A stretch of 45,699 nt of DNA from DAOUMF01 sp034408935 (GCA_034408935.1 DAOUMV010000001.1:1-45699); one strand, 5' to 3'; shown: positions 15,450 to 24,156, numbered from the stretch's first letter. Notes: generated by a model not told the origin, from the sequence alone. A program made the numbers and translations.

Positions 15450-16046
15450 ATGTGCCCTCGAAGACCTGAAGACCAACCGCTGCGTCTGTTCGTGGCAGTG
15501 GACCTGCCGGGGCAGGTGCGAGAGGAGCTGGGCCGTGCTCAGGGGGAACTGAAGCGCCAGGACCTCTCCCACCTGCGCTGGGTGCGGCCGCAGGGGATCC
15601 ATCTCACCCTGAAGTTCCTTGGGGAGACACCTGCCGCGAGGGTGGCGGCGATCACGGAGGCCCTGGCCAGCGCCACCAGCGGCCAGCCAGGGTTCCGCCT
15701 AGCCCTGGGAGCGTCGGGCACCTTTGGGAAGCGCCACAGCCCACGGGTGCTCTGGCTGGACGTCACCGGCGATGTCGAGCGCCTGCGGGGGTTGCAGACT
15801 GCGGTGGAGAATGCGCTGGTGGAGATCGGCTTCCCCTCGGAAGACAGGGGCTTCTCCCCCCACCTGACACTGGCGCGGGTGCCGCAGCCTGCTCGTCCCG
15901 GCACAGCCGAACGCATCGCCGAGGCTTTGTGTGCGGTGACGCCGCCCCAGGCCGAGTTTGACGTGCGAGAGGTGGTGCTGATGCGCAGCACATTGCAGCC
16001 CGGCGGGGCCGTATACGAGCGCCTGGCCGCGTTCCCTCTGCAGTGA
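15450..16046 (+). CDS. thpR: RNA 2',3'-cyclic phosphodiesterase (LigT/ThpR, 2H family)
   Basis: Two-histidine phosphoesterase that opens 2',3'-cyclic phosphates on RNA ends. The two catalytic motifs HLTL at residues 51-54 (GIHLTLKFLGE) and 138-141 (SPHLTLARV) are intact and correctly spaced, and LRLFVAVDLP is the family start. 198 aa is full length. It follows the amidohydrolase by 98 bp but has its own -10 box. Its stop overlaps the next gene's GTG (GTGA, 16043-16046). Confidence 0.94.
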   Translation: MCPRRPEDQPLRLFVAVDLPGQVREELGRAQGELKRQDLSHLRWVRPQGIHLTLKFLGETPAARVAAITEALASATSGQPGFRLALGASGTFGKRHSPRVLWLDVTGDVERLRGLQTAVENALVEIGFPSEDRGFSPHLTLARVPQPARPGTAERIAEALCAVTPPQAEFDVREVVLMRSTLQPGGAVYERLAAFPLQ

Positions 16047-16582
16047 TACGGATGGGTGTGAAAGAGGTCACCACGCGGGAGGCGCGCTGGGGTCCGTTCC
16101 TTCTGCGCTACCTGCGTCCCCGGACGGGGGCAGCGCTGGTGCTGTGGAGAGTCGAAGCCTACACTGCGGTGCCGCTGGCGCTGCTCTTTGTCGCCACCCT
16201 GGGCCGCTGGCCCGGAGCCCTGGCGATGGGATTCATGATGGCAGCCTACGCAGTCCTATTTCTGTACCTTCTGGAGGACGCACCGGTTCTGGACGACACC
16301 CGCGCCTGGACCAGCCGCTGGCGCATAGGGCGAGCGCTAGAGCGGCTGGCTGCGCGCGATGACGCTGCGGGCACGGCCCGAAGGGCGGTGGCGCTCGTGC
16401 CGACGGTAATGATTCTAGGCCCGTTCTGGCGGGCGGTCGTGTTCCATCTGTTCCGGATGCGGCGCCCGGTCGCCTATCCGCTCTCGGCGGGCGGAAGTAT
16501 TCCACACGCGCTACTGTGGACGGGCCTTGTGCTGGGCGGTGTTTGGGAAGGACTCGTCTGGCCCTGGATCAAGGGGCTCTAG
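16043..16582 (+). CDS. Integral membrane protein of unknown function (179 aa)
   Basis: Not recognised. Hydrophobic segments around residues 34-54 (AVPLALLFVATLGRWPGALA), 56-77, 117-135 and 150-170 suggest three or four transmembrane helices. A basic, amphipathic middle part carries ALERLAARDDAAGTARRAV. GTG 16043 overlaps the thpR stop; ATG 16052 is an alternative three codons later. Coupled to thpR, but nothing ties it to RNA. Its TAG shares CTAG with the stop of the convergent CAP-domain gene. Confidence 0.75.
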   Translation: MIRMGVKEVTTREARWGPFLLRYLRPRTGAALVLWRVEAYTAVPLALLFVATLGRWPGALAMGFMMAAYAVLFLYLLEDAPVLDDTRAWTSRWRIGRALERLAARDDAAGTARRAVALVPTVMILGPFWRAVVFHLFRMRRPVAYPLSAGGSIPHALLWTGLVLGGVWEGLVWPWIKGL

Positions 16583-17418
16583 CGCGCTCCGAAGTCCTGG
16601 ACGCACCAGAGGTATTCGCCACTGACGTGGCAGCCCACGCCGATCTCCGTGGCGACCGCGCTGAGCATGGCGTCGTGGTGCGGGGGGCTGGCGACCCACA
16701 CCTGGATAATGCTGGCGGGAGGGTCTCCGTGGGAGCCACGGTAGAGGTTCTCCGCCAGGTAGGTCCAGCCGCTGTAGCCGGCGACCTGGGCTCGTGAGGA
16801 CAGCGTCGAGCCATCCGGTCCGTTGTGCGCGAACCACCCGTTCGCGGCCATCGTCTCGGCGTAGGCTTGGGCGGCGGCGGTCAGGGCGTCGTTTACGGCC
16901 AGCGGCGGCAGGCCGTGTTGCGCCCGCAGGTCGTTGGTCAGGGTGACGATAACCGTAGGCGTGTTCGTGTCTGCGAGCTGCGAGGGCGACGGCGGCGGTG
17001 ATGGAGAGGGTGCGGGCAGCGCTGGGGCTGGCGCTGGGGCTGGAGGCAGCGCTGGCGCAGGTGCGGGCGTGATCGCTGGTTGCGGCTCCGCTGCGGGCGC
17101 CGGCACCGAGGCAGGTTGAGCCGCTGGTGCTGCTGTGGGCGCGGATATGGGTGTGGGCGCTGGTGTGGGGCTTGGCGTGGGTGTGGGCACCGGCGTGGGC
17201 TTTGGGGTTGGCGCGGGCGCTGGTGTGGGGATGGGGAGGGGCGCAGGATCTGGCCGGCGGACCTCCTGCAGCACCGCCACCGGCGGCGCGTAAGCACTGG
17301 AGGCCACGGGCTGCGGCTCGATCGCACCGGCGCTGACGCCGCCGATCGACGACAGCACGAACAGGACCAGGCACCAGCCCGCTCCGCGCAGGACGTTAGA
17401 CGCGGGAAGCTGTGACAT
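16579..17418 (-). CDS. Secreted CAP-domain (SCP/PR-1-like) protein with long Pro-rich linker
   Basis: A 279-aa protein. It has a signal-peptide-like segment (about residues 10-32), then about 100 residues of PTPAPAPTP-type proline repeats, which span a cell wall or surface layer. The C-terminal CAP domain (about 155-279) shows the family pattern: LTNDLRAQHGLPPLAVNDAL, AQAYAETMAANGWFAHNG, GYSGWTYLAENLYRG, WVASPPHHDAMLSA, and final cysteines in GCHVSGEYLWCVQDFG. Bacterial CAP proteins are extracellular and mostly of unknown activity. The end overlaps the convergent membrane-protein gene by four bases. Confidence 0.92.
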   Translation of the reverse strand: MSQLPASNVLRGAGWCLVLFVLSSIGGVSAGAIEPQPVASSAYAPPVAVLQEVRRPDPAPLPIPTPAPAPTPKPTPVPTPTPSPTPAPTPISAPTAAPAAQPASVPAPAAEPQPAITPAPAPALPPAPAPAPALPAPSPSPPPSPSQLADTNTPTVIVTLTNDLRAQHGLPPLAVNDALTAAAQAYAETMAANGWFAHNGPDGSTLSSRAQVAGYSGWTYLAENLYRGSHGDPPASIIQVWVASPPHHDAMLSAVATEIGVGCHVSGEYLWCVQDFGAR

Positions 17419-17589
17419 TGACGCATCTCTAGACGTGCACTGATACGCTTTTGTTACACTCCGCCCGCATGACTGGGACGGAGAGGATGCGTTACGGGCC
17501 GCGGCAAGGAGGCGGCTGGCGCACGTATGGCAGCACGGTGGAGAGGCAGCGCGCGACGGCGACGGGGCCGCTGCTGTTACCGGCTCGGG

Positions 17590-18570
17590 TTAGGAAAGGT
17601 AGCCCTTGGGGTGAGCCTGGTGCCAGCGCCAGGCACTTTCGATGATCACCTCCAGGCCGGTGACCGAGGGCAGCCAGCCCAGCGCCCGCTTGGCCCTATC
17701 GTTGGAGGCGATGAGCCGAGCAGGGTCGCCGGCCCGCCGCGGCTCCTCGCGGATGGCGATGGGTTTGCCGGAGACCCTGCGGGCGGCCTCGATCACTTCG
17801 CGATTGGAGAAGCCGGAGCCGCCGCCCAGGTTGTAGACGCCGCTGCTCCCGCCTGAGACGGCCTCCAGGGCAAGGATGTGGGCAGCAGCCAGGTCCGTCA
17901 CGTGGACGTAGTCGCGTATGCAGGTGCCGTCAGGGGTAGAGTAGTCCGTGCCGTAGAGAGGGATGGCCTCTCGCTGGCCCATCGCCGCCTGGAGGACGAT
18001 CGGGATGAGGTGGGTTTCCGGCCGGTGATCCTCCCCACGCAGCTCGGTGGCGCCAGCGGCGTTGAAGTAGCGCAGCGATACGTAGCGGATGCCGGCCTGC
18101 CGCTCATACCAGGGGAGCATCCGCTCCACCATCGTCTTGGTCTCACCGTAGGGGTTCACGGGGCGCAGCGGCGCTTCCTCGGTCAGCGGCAGCGACTCGG
18201 GCTCCCCGTAGACGGCGGCGCTGGAGCTGAACACGAACCGCTCCACCCCGTAGGCGGCCATGCCGTTGAGGAGGGCGATGCAGCCGCCGACGTTGTTGGC
18301 GAAGTAGCGGCCGGGATTGAGGACCGACTCGCTGGCCTGGATGTAGCCGCCGTAGTAGACAACGGCGTCGAAGGAGTGGGAGGCCATCAGTCGGGCCAGG
18401 GAGTCCTCGTCCCGCACATCCCCCACCACCAGCTCCGCTTCCCCGCTGACGGCTTCACGGTGACCGGCCACCAGACTGTCGAGGACAGTGATGCTGTGGT
18501 CGGCCTGGAGGAGCTGGTCGACGGTGACGCTACCGATATAGCCTGCGCCGCCGACGACCAGGATCTTCAA
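17590..18570 (-). CDS. galE: UDP-glucose 4-epimerase
   Basis: Interconverts UDP-glucose and UDP-galactose. It is a 326-aa extended short-chain dehydrogenase: NAD-binding GGAGYIGS at the N-terminus, FSSSAAVYGEP with the catalytic Ser, and PYGETKTMVE with the YxxxK pair. SLRYFNAAGA and GTCIRDYVHVTDLA are GalE signatures. The start is TTG 18570 with GAGAGG somewhat far upstream. It is downstream of fabF on the same strand with a 49-bp gap. The 170-bp stretch between this gene and the CAP-domain gene holds no gene that I can see. Confidence 0.95.
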   Translation of the reverse strand: MKILVVGGAGYIGSVTVDQLLQADHSITVLDSLVAGHREAVSGEAELVVGDVRDEDSLARLMASHSFDAVVYYGGYIQASESVLNPGRYFANNVGGCIALLNGMAAYGVERFVFSSSAAVYGEPESLPLTEEAPLRPVNPYGETKTMVERMLPWYERQAGIRYVSLRYFNAAGATELRGEDHRPETHLIPIVLQAAMGQREAIPLYGTDYSTPDGTCIRDYVHVTDLAAAHILALEAVSGGSSGVYNLGGGSGFSNREVIEAARRVSGKPIAIREEPRRAGDPARLIASNDRAKRALGWLPSVTGLEVIIESAWRWHQAHPKGYLS

Positions 18571-18619
18571 CGCGCTGCCATCCTCTCATCGGGCCGAGAG
18601 TTACGGCGCATACGGGGAG

Positions 18620-19873
18620 CTAGTCTTCGAAACGCTTGAACACGAGGCAGGCGTTCTGCCCGCCAAAACCGAAGCTGTTCTTCAGGGCCACCCGCACGTC
18701 GGCGCGGCGGGCCTCGTTGGGGACGTAGTCCAGGTCGCACTCGGGGTCGGGGTGCTCATAGTTGATCGTGGGCGGGATGACGCCGTGGCGCATGGACTCC
18801 AGGCAGGCGACGGACTCCAGGGCGCCGGCGGCGCCGAAGGCGTGGCCAATCATCGACTTGGTGGCGCTGATCGGTATGCGATATGCCTGTTCACCGAACA
18901 TCTTCTTGATGGCCAGCGTCTCGGCGCTGTCATTGATCTTGGTGGAGGTGCCGTGGGCATTGATGCAGTCCACCTCTTCCGGTTTGACATCGGCATCCTC
19001 CAACGCCCAGCTCATGGCGCGGACGGCGCCCTCGCCGTCCGCGCACGGGACAACCACGTGGTAGGCGTCGTTGCAGGCGCCGTAACCGGCAATCTCAGCG
19101 AGGATGGGAGCGTTGCGCCGGCGGGCGTGCTCCAGATCCTCGAAGACGAAGATGGCGGCCCCCTCGGCGGCCACGAAACCGTCCCGCTCCGCGTCGAAGG
19201 GGCGGCTCGCTTTCTGGGGCTCATCGTTATAGGTGGACAGAGCGCGCATCACGGCGAATCCGCACAAGCCCAACTCGCACAGCGCCGCCTCGGAGCCGCC
19301 GGTGAGCACCACATCGGCGCGACCGGAGCGGACGAGGTCCAGGGAGTCGCCCATCGCCTGCGTGCCGGCGGCGCAGGCGGTGATCACGGTGTTGGAGTAG
19401 CCCTTGGCCCCCAGCACGAGGCTGAGCTGGGCTGCCGCCATGTTGGGCAGCATCTTGGGCATGAACAGGGGGTCGATGCGCAACCCGCTCTTGTCTCGGA
19501 TCGTGTGGACGGCCTGCTCGATGCTGGGCAGGCCGCCGATGCCGTTGCCCATAATGACGCCCACCCTGCTACGGTCTTGCTGCTCTAGGTTTAGCTCGGC
19601 GCTCTCGAGTGCCTGGCGACCGGCTGCGACGGCGAAGTGGCCAAAGCGGGACATGCGGCGGGCCTCGCGGCGGTCCATGTGATCCAGAGGGTCGAATCCC
19701 TTGACCTCGCCCGCGATTCGGGAGGGATAGCCGCTGGCGTCGAACTGGGTCACGAAGTCGATACCGGACTTGCCATCAACACAGGCCTGCCAGAACTCCG
19801 AAACGGAGTTCCCCAAGGGGGTGACGGCCCCCATCCCCGTTATCACCACGCGCCTCCCGTTCCAGCCTGCCAT
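18620..19873 (-). CDS. fabF: 3-oxoacyl-[acyl-carrier-protein] synthase II
   Basis: Condensing enzyme that elongates acyl-ACP with malonyl-ACP. The Cys-His-His triad is intact: Cys167 in TACAAGTQ, His in NAHGTSTKIND, and His in KSMIGHAFGAAGALE; Lys of KSMIGH is also conserved. The C-terminal NSFGFGGQNACLVF is diagnostic. ATG 19873 was preferred over the TTG six bases upstream because GGGAGG then has an 8-nt spacing. Placed after folC in a run of same-strand genes (enoyl-CoA hydratase, folC, fabF, galE). No acyl-carrier protein gene is nearby. Confidence 0.96.
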   Translation of the reverse strand: MAGWNGRRVVITGMGAVTPLGNSVSEFWQACVDGKSGIDFVTQFDASGYPSRIAGEVKGFDPLDHMDRREARRMSRFGHFAVAAGRQALESAELNLEQQDRSRVGVIMGNGIGGLPSIEQAVHTIRDKSGLRIDPLFMPKMLPNMAAAQLSLVLGAKGYSNTVITACAAGTQAMGDSLDLVRSGRADVVLTGGSEAALCELGLCGFAVMRALSTYNDEPQKASRPFDAERDGFVAAEGAAIFVFEDLEHARRRNAPILAEIAGYGACNDAYHVVVPCADGEGAVRAMSWALEDADVKPEEVDCINAHGTSTKINDSAETLAIKKMFGEQAYRIPISATKSMIGHAFGAAGALESVACLESMRHGVIPPTINYEHPDPECDLDYVPNEARRADVRVALKNSFGFGGQNACLVFKRFED

Positions 19874-19906
19874 TCGCAATACCTCCCAGACGCTAGTCGA
19901 TAGCCG

Positions 19907-21232
19907 TTACCGCAGTCCCCCCATGTGGGCCCGTCCCTCCGCCGCCACAAACAGCGAGCCTGCCAGACATATTACTGCTTTGTCATCCGCTGACGCCATC
20001 GTTTTGTCCAGCGCTTCGGCCACTTCTTCTCCCGCCTCGGTCTCGACGCCCGCTTCCAGGAAGGCCGCCGCTACCTCCTGCGGGGCCATCGCCCGAGGGT
20101 GATTGGCCCGCACCGCCACCGCGCGGCGAGCGACGGGCGCTAGCTCCTGGGCCACGCCCATCACGTCTTTGTCCGCGGACATGCCTACTATCAGGAACGC
20201 GCTGCGGCAGGAAAGGTAATCCGTTAAGCTCTCCCTCAGGCGCCGGGCCGCTTCGCGGCTGTGGGCCCCATCGGCGACTACAACGGGGCGCCGGCTCAGT
20301 ATCTCCATCCGTCCAGGCCACGATACGCTGGCCAGCGCCTTCTCGATGGCATCGTCGCCTATGGGCAGGCCCCGCCGGAAGCGGGTCAGGGCGTCGACGC
20401 AAGCGACAGCGGTGGCGGCGTTCTCGACCTGGTGCAGGCCCAGGAGGGGCAGCCGCAGATCGAGAATGCCGCGGGGCCCTTCCAGCCGGAAGGTCTGACC
20501 CCCGAGATCGTGGGAGTCCCGGCGCCAGGAGTAACTCTCTGACACGTCCACGGTGATGCAGCCGGCCTCCCCGGCAACCCGGCCGATGACCTCCCGCGCT
20601 GTCGCCTGGGGCTGGGGCCCGATGACGACGGTGGAGCCGGGCCGGATGACGCCCGCCTTCTCGGCTGCGATCTCCTCCACCGTGTTGCCCAGCACCTCCG
20701 TGTGCTCCAGGCCGACGGCGGTGACGGCGGACACCTCCTTGGTCTCGAAAACGTTGGTGCTGTCGACACGACCGCCCAGACCCACCTCCAGCACCTGGCA
20801 GTCGACGGCGTGCTCCCGGAAGGCGAGGAACGCCAGCGCTGTCAGCAGGTCGAACGTCACCAGGTTGCGGCCGTCCGGCAGGGGGCCCTGAGCCTCTACC
20901 GCGTCCCGGACGGTGGCCGTCAGGCGGGACCACTCGTCCTCGGCCAGCGGCCGGCCATCGATTCGGACTCGCTCCGTGTAGCTGTGGAGGTGGGGGCTGG
21001 TGAACAGACCGGTGCGCAGCTTCGCGGCGCGAAGGATGCTCTCCACCATCGCCGCCACGCTCCCCTTCCCCTTGCTGCCCGCGATATGGACGGTGCGGCG
21101 TCCCAGGTGCGGATCACCCAAGCCACGCAAGAGCGACAGCACCGGCCCCACATCCGGTCGGTCCTGGAAGCGGCCGCTGCGCTCGAAGTCCGCGAAGGAC
21201 AGAAGGTAGTCGATAGACTGGCGATAGTCCAT
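19907..21232 (-). CDS. folC: Bifunctional folylpolyglutamate synthase/dihydrofolate synthase
   Basis: Mur-ligase-family enzyme that adds glutamate to (dihydro)pteroate or folate. The 441-aa length is typical. The N-terminus reads LSFADFERSGRFQ; the ATP loop is GSKGKGSVAAMVE; FTSPHLHSYTERVRIDG, EVGLGGRVDSTN and LEHTEVLGNT-EEIAAEKAGVI are all strong signatures, and the C-terminal domain begins with WPGRMEI...VVADGAH. ATG 21232 lies 16 bp after the enoyl-CoA hydratase stop. Likely cotranscribed with its neighbours. Confidence 0.96.
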   Translation of the reverse strand: MDYRQSIDYLLSFADFERSGRFQDRPDVGPVLSLLRGLGDPHLGRRTVHIAGSKGKGSVAAMVESILRAAKLRTGLFTSPHLHSYTERVRIDGRPLAEDEWSRLTATVRDAVEAQGPLPDGRNLVTFDLLTALAFLAFREHAVDCQVLEVGLGGRVDSTNVFETKEVSAVTAVGLEHTEVLGNTVEEIAAEKAGVIRPGSTVVIGPQPQATAREVIGRVAGEAGCITVDVSESYSWRRDSHDLGGQTFRLEGPRGILDLRLPLLGLHQVENAATAVACVDALTRFRRGLPIGDDAIEKALASVSWPGRMEILSRRPVVVADGAHSREAARRLRESLTDYLSCRSAFLIVGMSADKDVMGVAQELAPVARRAVAVRANHPRAMAPQEVAAAFLEAGVETEAGEEVAEALDKTMASADDKAVICLAGSLFVAAEGRAHMGGLR

Positions 21233-21248
21233 TGAGAGCCGCGGCCGG

Positions 21249-22040
21249 CTAACTGCGGTGGAAGTCGGGCTGCCGCTTCTCCAAGAAGGCGCTCACGGCC
21301 TCCTTCCAGGCGGGCCGCTGCTGGGCGGCGGCGAACTCCACGTCCTCACGCTTGAGCACCTCTCCGAGATCCCCTTCGCCAAGGTGGGCCCAGGCCATGC
21401 TCTTGATAACCTTGAGTGACTCGGCCGGGTTGAAGGCGATCTCGGCCGCCGTCTCCAAGGCGACGTCCATGAGCTGCTCGTGGGGCACCACCCGATTGAC
21501 GAGGCCGATGCGGCCCGCTTCGGCGGCATCGATGATCCGCCCAGACAGCATCAGCTCCAAGGCGTGGGTGACGCCGACGATCTGCCCCAGGATGCGGGTG
21601 CTGGCCAGCTCCGGCAGGACGCCCACTCGCACGAAGCGCATGGACAGGCGCGCTTGATCGGAGGCGATGCGCACGTCACAGGGGAGGGTCATGGTGAGCC
21701 CAACGCCGATAGAGAGGCCGTTGATGGCGCAGATCACGGGCTTAGAGCGCTGGATGAAGTGAACCCAGTTCTCGTCCTCTCGCTCGCGGCGCGGTTGTTC
21801 GCCACGTTCCCGAGCCTCGATCTCGCTGTCCCAGCCCTTGATGTCGGCGCCGGCACAGAAGGCGCGCCCGCTGCCCGTGAGCACCGCGACCCCAACTCTC
21901 GGATCACCGTTGAAGGTCTCGATGGCCTCTCGCACCTCGCCGAACATGGCATCGCTGAAAACGTTCAGGCGGTCCGGCTTGTTGAAGGTGATTATGCCGA
22001 CGCGGTCGCGCTGCTCGGTGAGGACATACTCCTGGGGCAT
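21249..22040 (-). CDS. Enoyl-CoA hydratase/isomerase family protein
   Basis: A 263-aa crotonase-fold protein. RVGIITFNKPDRLNVFSD and GSGRAFCAGADIKGWD (oxyanion hole) are standard, and KPVICAINGLSIGVGL is the second oxyanion strand. The two catalytic glutamates of true hydratases fall in the region SMRFVRVGVLPELASTRILG, where only one Glu is seen, so an isomerase or other crotonase activity is possible. The true start is ATG 22040, preceded by GGAGGTACAGC; the longer reading is untranslated leader. TATAAT on this strand lies at 22086-22081. Confidence 0.9.
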   Translation of the reverse strand: MPQEYVLTEQRDRVGIITFNKPDRLNVFSDAMFGEVREAIETFNGDPRVGVAVLTGSGRAFCAGADIKGWDSEIEARERGEQPRREREDENWVHFIQRSKPVICAINGLSIGVGLTMTLPCDVRIASDQARLSMRFVRVGVLPELASTRILGQIVGVTHALELMLSGRIIDAAEAGRIGLVNRVVPHEQLMDVALETAAEIAFNPAESLKVIKSMAWAHLGEGDLGEVLKREDVEFAAAQQRPAWKEAVSAFLEKRQPDFHRS

Positions 22041-22080
22041 GCTGTACCTCCGCTGTTTGCTGGCTACTTCTCGCGGCGCG

Positions 22081-22086
22081 ATTATA
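22081..22086 (-). promoter_or_regulatory. -10 element of the enoyl-CoA hydratase/folC/fabF/galE run
   Basis: Minus-strand consensus TATAAT about 40 nt upstream of ATG 22040, giving a leader of roughly 34 nt with a Shine-Dalgarno. The -35 is weak. It is back-to-back with the plus-strand TATAAT at 22123. Confidence 0.55.
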
Positions 22087-22122
22087 GCACCGGAAGCCTG
22101 CCGCCTCATAGGAGTGCCCGCC

Positions 22123-22128
22123 TATAAT
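22123..22128 (+). promoter_or_regulatory. -10 element placed for a leaderless mRNA (22135 gene)
   Basis: Consensus TATAAT ends 6 nt before GTG 22135. GGCATT in between has no Shine-Dalgarno. Confidence 0.6.
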
Positions 22129-22134
22129 GGCATT

Positions 22135-22893
22135 GTGCCGGAGCCACCTCTCCCCACTCAGACCGAAGACGCGCATCGCCTCGATGGCCTGTTGTCCCGC
22201 ATCTGGGCCCTCGCCGAGGAGAAGGATCATCCGCTGGGCCGGCTCCAGGGGCTCCCCCTGGGGGCCTACCGACTGCTCGCCCTGTTGGGGTCCAAGAACA
22301 ACGTCGGCGCCCGCTACTTCCAGCTTCTGCTTGTCGATTCCGATGGTCGCATGGCCCAGGAGGCGGTGGCGTTCGGCCTGCACAACTCGGGGCCGTATCC
22401 CGGCTACAACTGGGTGGACGTCGTCCGCTACGAGGCGGCGCCGCGGTTCCGCGGCGAGGCGGCGGACCTGCGGTCGGCGAGCCTGGAGGAGCCGCTGTTC
22501 CAGGCGCTGTCCGGCCTGGTGCCCGCCGGCGGCCACCTGATGGTGGAGTACGAGTCCCCCTGCCAGAAGGAGAGCGAGCGCATCCTGACCCTGGGCTACC
22601 CTCCCGTGACCTCGCCCCTGGGCTACCTCCTGTTTCGGGTCGGTTGTCGTTCCTTCCGCGACTGGTACATCTCGGAGGGCGGCCGTGAAGGGCCGCGCAA
22701 GCTGCAGGGCTTCAAACCGTTGAACGAGGCGCTGGCCGCGGAGAGGACGGCGGCTTTGCGGCGGCAGGTGGAGGCCTGCCTGGCTCGGCCGGAGAGCCCT
22801 CAGCACGGCTCCTACGGGCGCACCGCCCGTCGACTGGCGAAGGCGGCGTTGGAAGCGCTGGCGGCGCCATCGGGGGGCGCGACGTCGCCTTGA
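22135..22893 (+). CDS. Protein of unknown function (252 aa)
   Basis: Family not recognised; a weak resemblance to DUF1122-type proteins is possible but unproven. The protein is soluble, with GAYRLLALLGSKNNVGARYF, FGLHNSGPYPGYNWVDVVRYE, GGHLMVEYESPCQKESERIL and GYLLFRVGCRSFRDWYISEG as the most conserved-looking stretches. The last resembles small-molecule transferase cores. GTG 22135 is in frame and directly downstream of a consensus TATAAT; upstream in-frame codons would lie in the divergent promoter. The gene stands alone, 141 bp before the FBP aldolase/phosphatase. Confidence 0.7.
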   Translation: MPEPPLPTQTEDAHRLDGLLSRIWALAEEKDHPLGRLQGLPLGAYRLLALLGSKNNVGARYFQLLLVDSDGRMAQEAVAFGLHNSGPYPGYNWVDVVRYEAAPRFRGEAADLRSASLEEPLFQALSGLVPAGGHLMVEYESPCQKESERILTLGYPPVTSPLGYLLFRVGCRSFRDWYISEGGREGPRKLQGFKPLNEALAAERTAALRRQVEACLARPESPQHGSYGRTARRLAKAALEALAAPSGGATSP

Positions 22894-22934
22894 CACCCCT
22901 GAGGCCGTCCACGTAACATTGGCGCGAATGATCC

Positions 22935-22968
22935 GTCTATTGTGTTGCCATCGTATCACCAATAGACT
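22935..22968 (+). promoter_or_regulatory. FBP aldolase/phosphatase promoter overlapped by an inverted-repeat operator
   Basis: TTGTGT (22940-22945), 17 bp, TAGACT (22963-22968). Perfect 8-bp arms GTCTATTG (22935-22942) and CAATAGAC (22960-22967) straddle the -35 and the -10. Such placement fits a dimeric repressor. Predicted leader about 60 nt. Confidence 0.6.
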
Positions 22969-23034
22969 GTGGCCTAGAAAGACGGCTCTCGATCCCTGAT
23001 CTGTGTGATGTCCTAGCGCATTGGAGGTACTCGC

Positions 23035-24156
23035 GTGGTTACCATAAGCGTCATCAAGGCTGACATCGGCGGCTACGTCGGTCACTCATCTTCCCATCCC
23101 GACATCCTCGATCTCGGTCGCAGGGAGATGGAAGCAGCGAAACAGCGAGGTCTCCTCGTCGATCATCACGTCAGCTACTGCGGCGACGACATGTTCCTCA
23201 TCATGACCCACGATCGGGGCGAGAACAGCGAGGAGATCCACAAGCTGGCCTGGGACACTTTCCAGAAGGGCACCGAGCTGGCCAAGAAGCTGAAGCTGTA
23301 CGGCGCCGGTCAGGACCTCATCGCGGACGCCTTCTCCGGCAACATCCGCGGCGCCGGCCCCGGCTCGGCGGAGATGGAGATCGACGAGCGGCCTTCGGAG
23401 CCCATCCTCGTGTTCATGGGCGACAAGACCTCCGCCGGCGCTTTTAACCTCCCCCTGTACAAGATGTTCGCCGACCCCTTCAACACCCCTGGCCTCATCA
23501 TCGGTGAAGGGCTGAATGAGGGGTTCGCCTTCGAGATCCAGGACGTGCGGGAGCACGTCAAGGTCACCCTCAACGCGCCGGAAGAGATCTACGACATGCT
23601 CATCTTCCTGGGCGCGCCCGACCGCTACGCCGTCAAGAAGGTGTACTCGCGCAATACCGGCGAGGTCGGCGCCGTCTCCAGCACCGACAAGCTCTCCCTC
23701 ATCGCCGGCCGCTACGTGGGCAAGGACGACCCCGCCATGGTCGTCCGCTCGCAGGGGACCTTCCCCGCCGTGGGCGAGGTGCTGGAGCCGTTCACCAACC
23801 CGTTCATCGTGGAGGGCTGGATGCGGGGCTCCCACCACGGCCCGCTGATGCCGGTGGGCCTCAAGGACGCCCACCCCAGCCGCTTCGACGGGCCGCCCCG
23901 CCTCGTCTGCCTCGGCTTCCAGCTCGCCGACGGCAAGCTCGTCGGCCCCCAGGACATGTTCGACGACCCCGGTTTCGACCACGTGCGCGACAAGGCCAAC
24001 ATGGTGGCCGACTACTTCCGCGCCCACGGACCCTTCCAGCCGCACCGTCTCCCGCTGGAGGAGATGGAGTACACGACGATGCCGAAGGTGGCGGGCAAGC
24101 TCCAGTCCCGCTGGGAGCCCATCGACGCGGAGGCGGCAGCGACCCCGGGATCTTAG
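23035..24156 (+). CDS. Fructose-1,6-bisphosphate aldolase/phosphatase (bifunctional, archaeal type)
   Basis: Joins triose phosphates into fructose 1,6-bisphosphate and hydrolyses it to fructose 6-phosphate in one active site, which commits flux to gluconeogenesis. The 373-aa length is typical. KADIGGYVGHSSSHP, the metal-binding SYCGDDMFLIMTHDRG and the Schiff-base region DRYAVKKVYSR (Tyr198 and Lys201, spaced as in the known enzyme) are present, as are GSHHGPLMPV and RFDGPPR. GTG 23035 follows TTGGAGG. The gene is monocistronic, with its own promoter/operator and terminator. The family is found in archaea and deep-branching, often thermophilic, bacteria. Confidence 0.95.
   Translation: MVTISVIKADIGGYVGHSSSHPDILDLGRREMEAAKQRGLLVDHHVSYCGDDMFLIMTHDRGENSEEIHKLAWDTFQKGTELAKKLKLYGAGQDLIADAFSGNIRGAGPGSAEMEIDERPSEPILVFMGDKTSAGAFNLPLYKMFADPFNTPGLIIGEGLNEGFAFEIQDVREHVKVTLNAPEEIYDMLIFLGAPDRYAVKKVYSRNTGEVGAVSSTDKLSLIAGRYVGKDDPAMVVRSQGTFPAVGEVLEPFTNPFIVEGWMRGSHHGPLMPVGLKDAHPSRFDGPPRLVCLGFQLADGKLVGPQDMFDDPGFDHVRDKANMVADYFRAHGPFQPHRLPLEEMEYTTMPKVAGKLQSRWEPIDAEAAATPGS

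Noticed and set aside
21900..23085. 393-codon minus-strand frame covering the 22135 gene
   Set aside because: Composition of a shadow frame (Arg/Gln/His-rich) opposite a better-supported gene with its own promoter.
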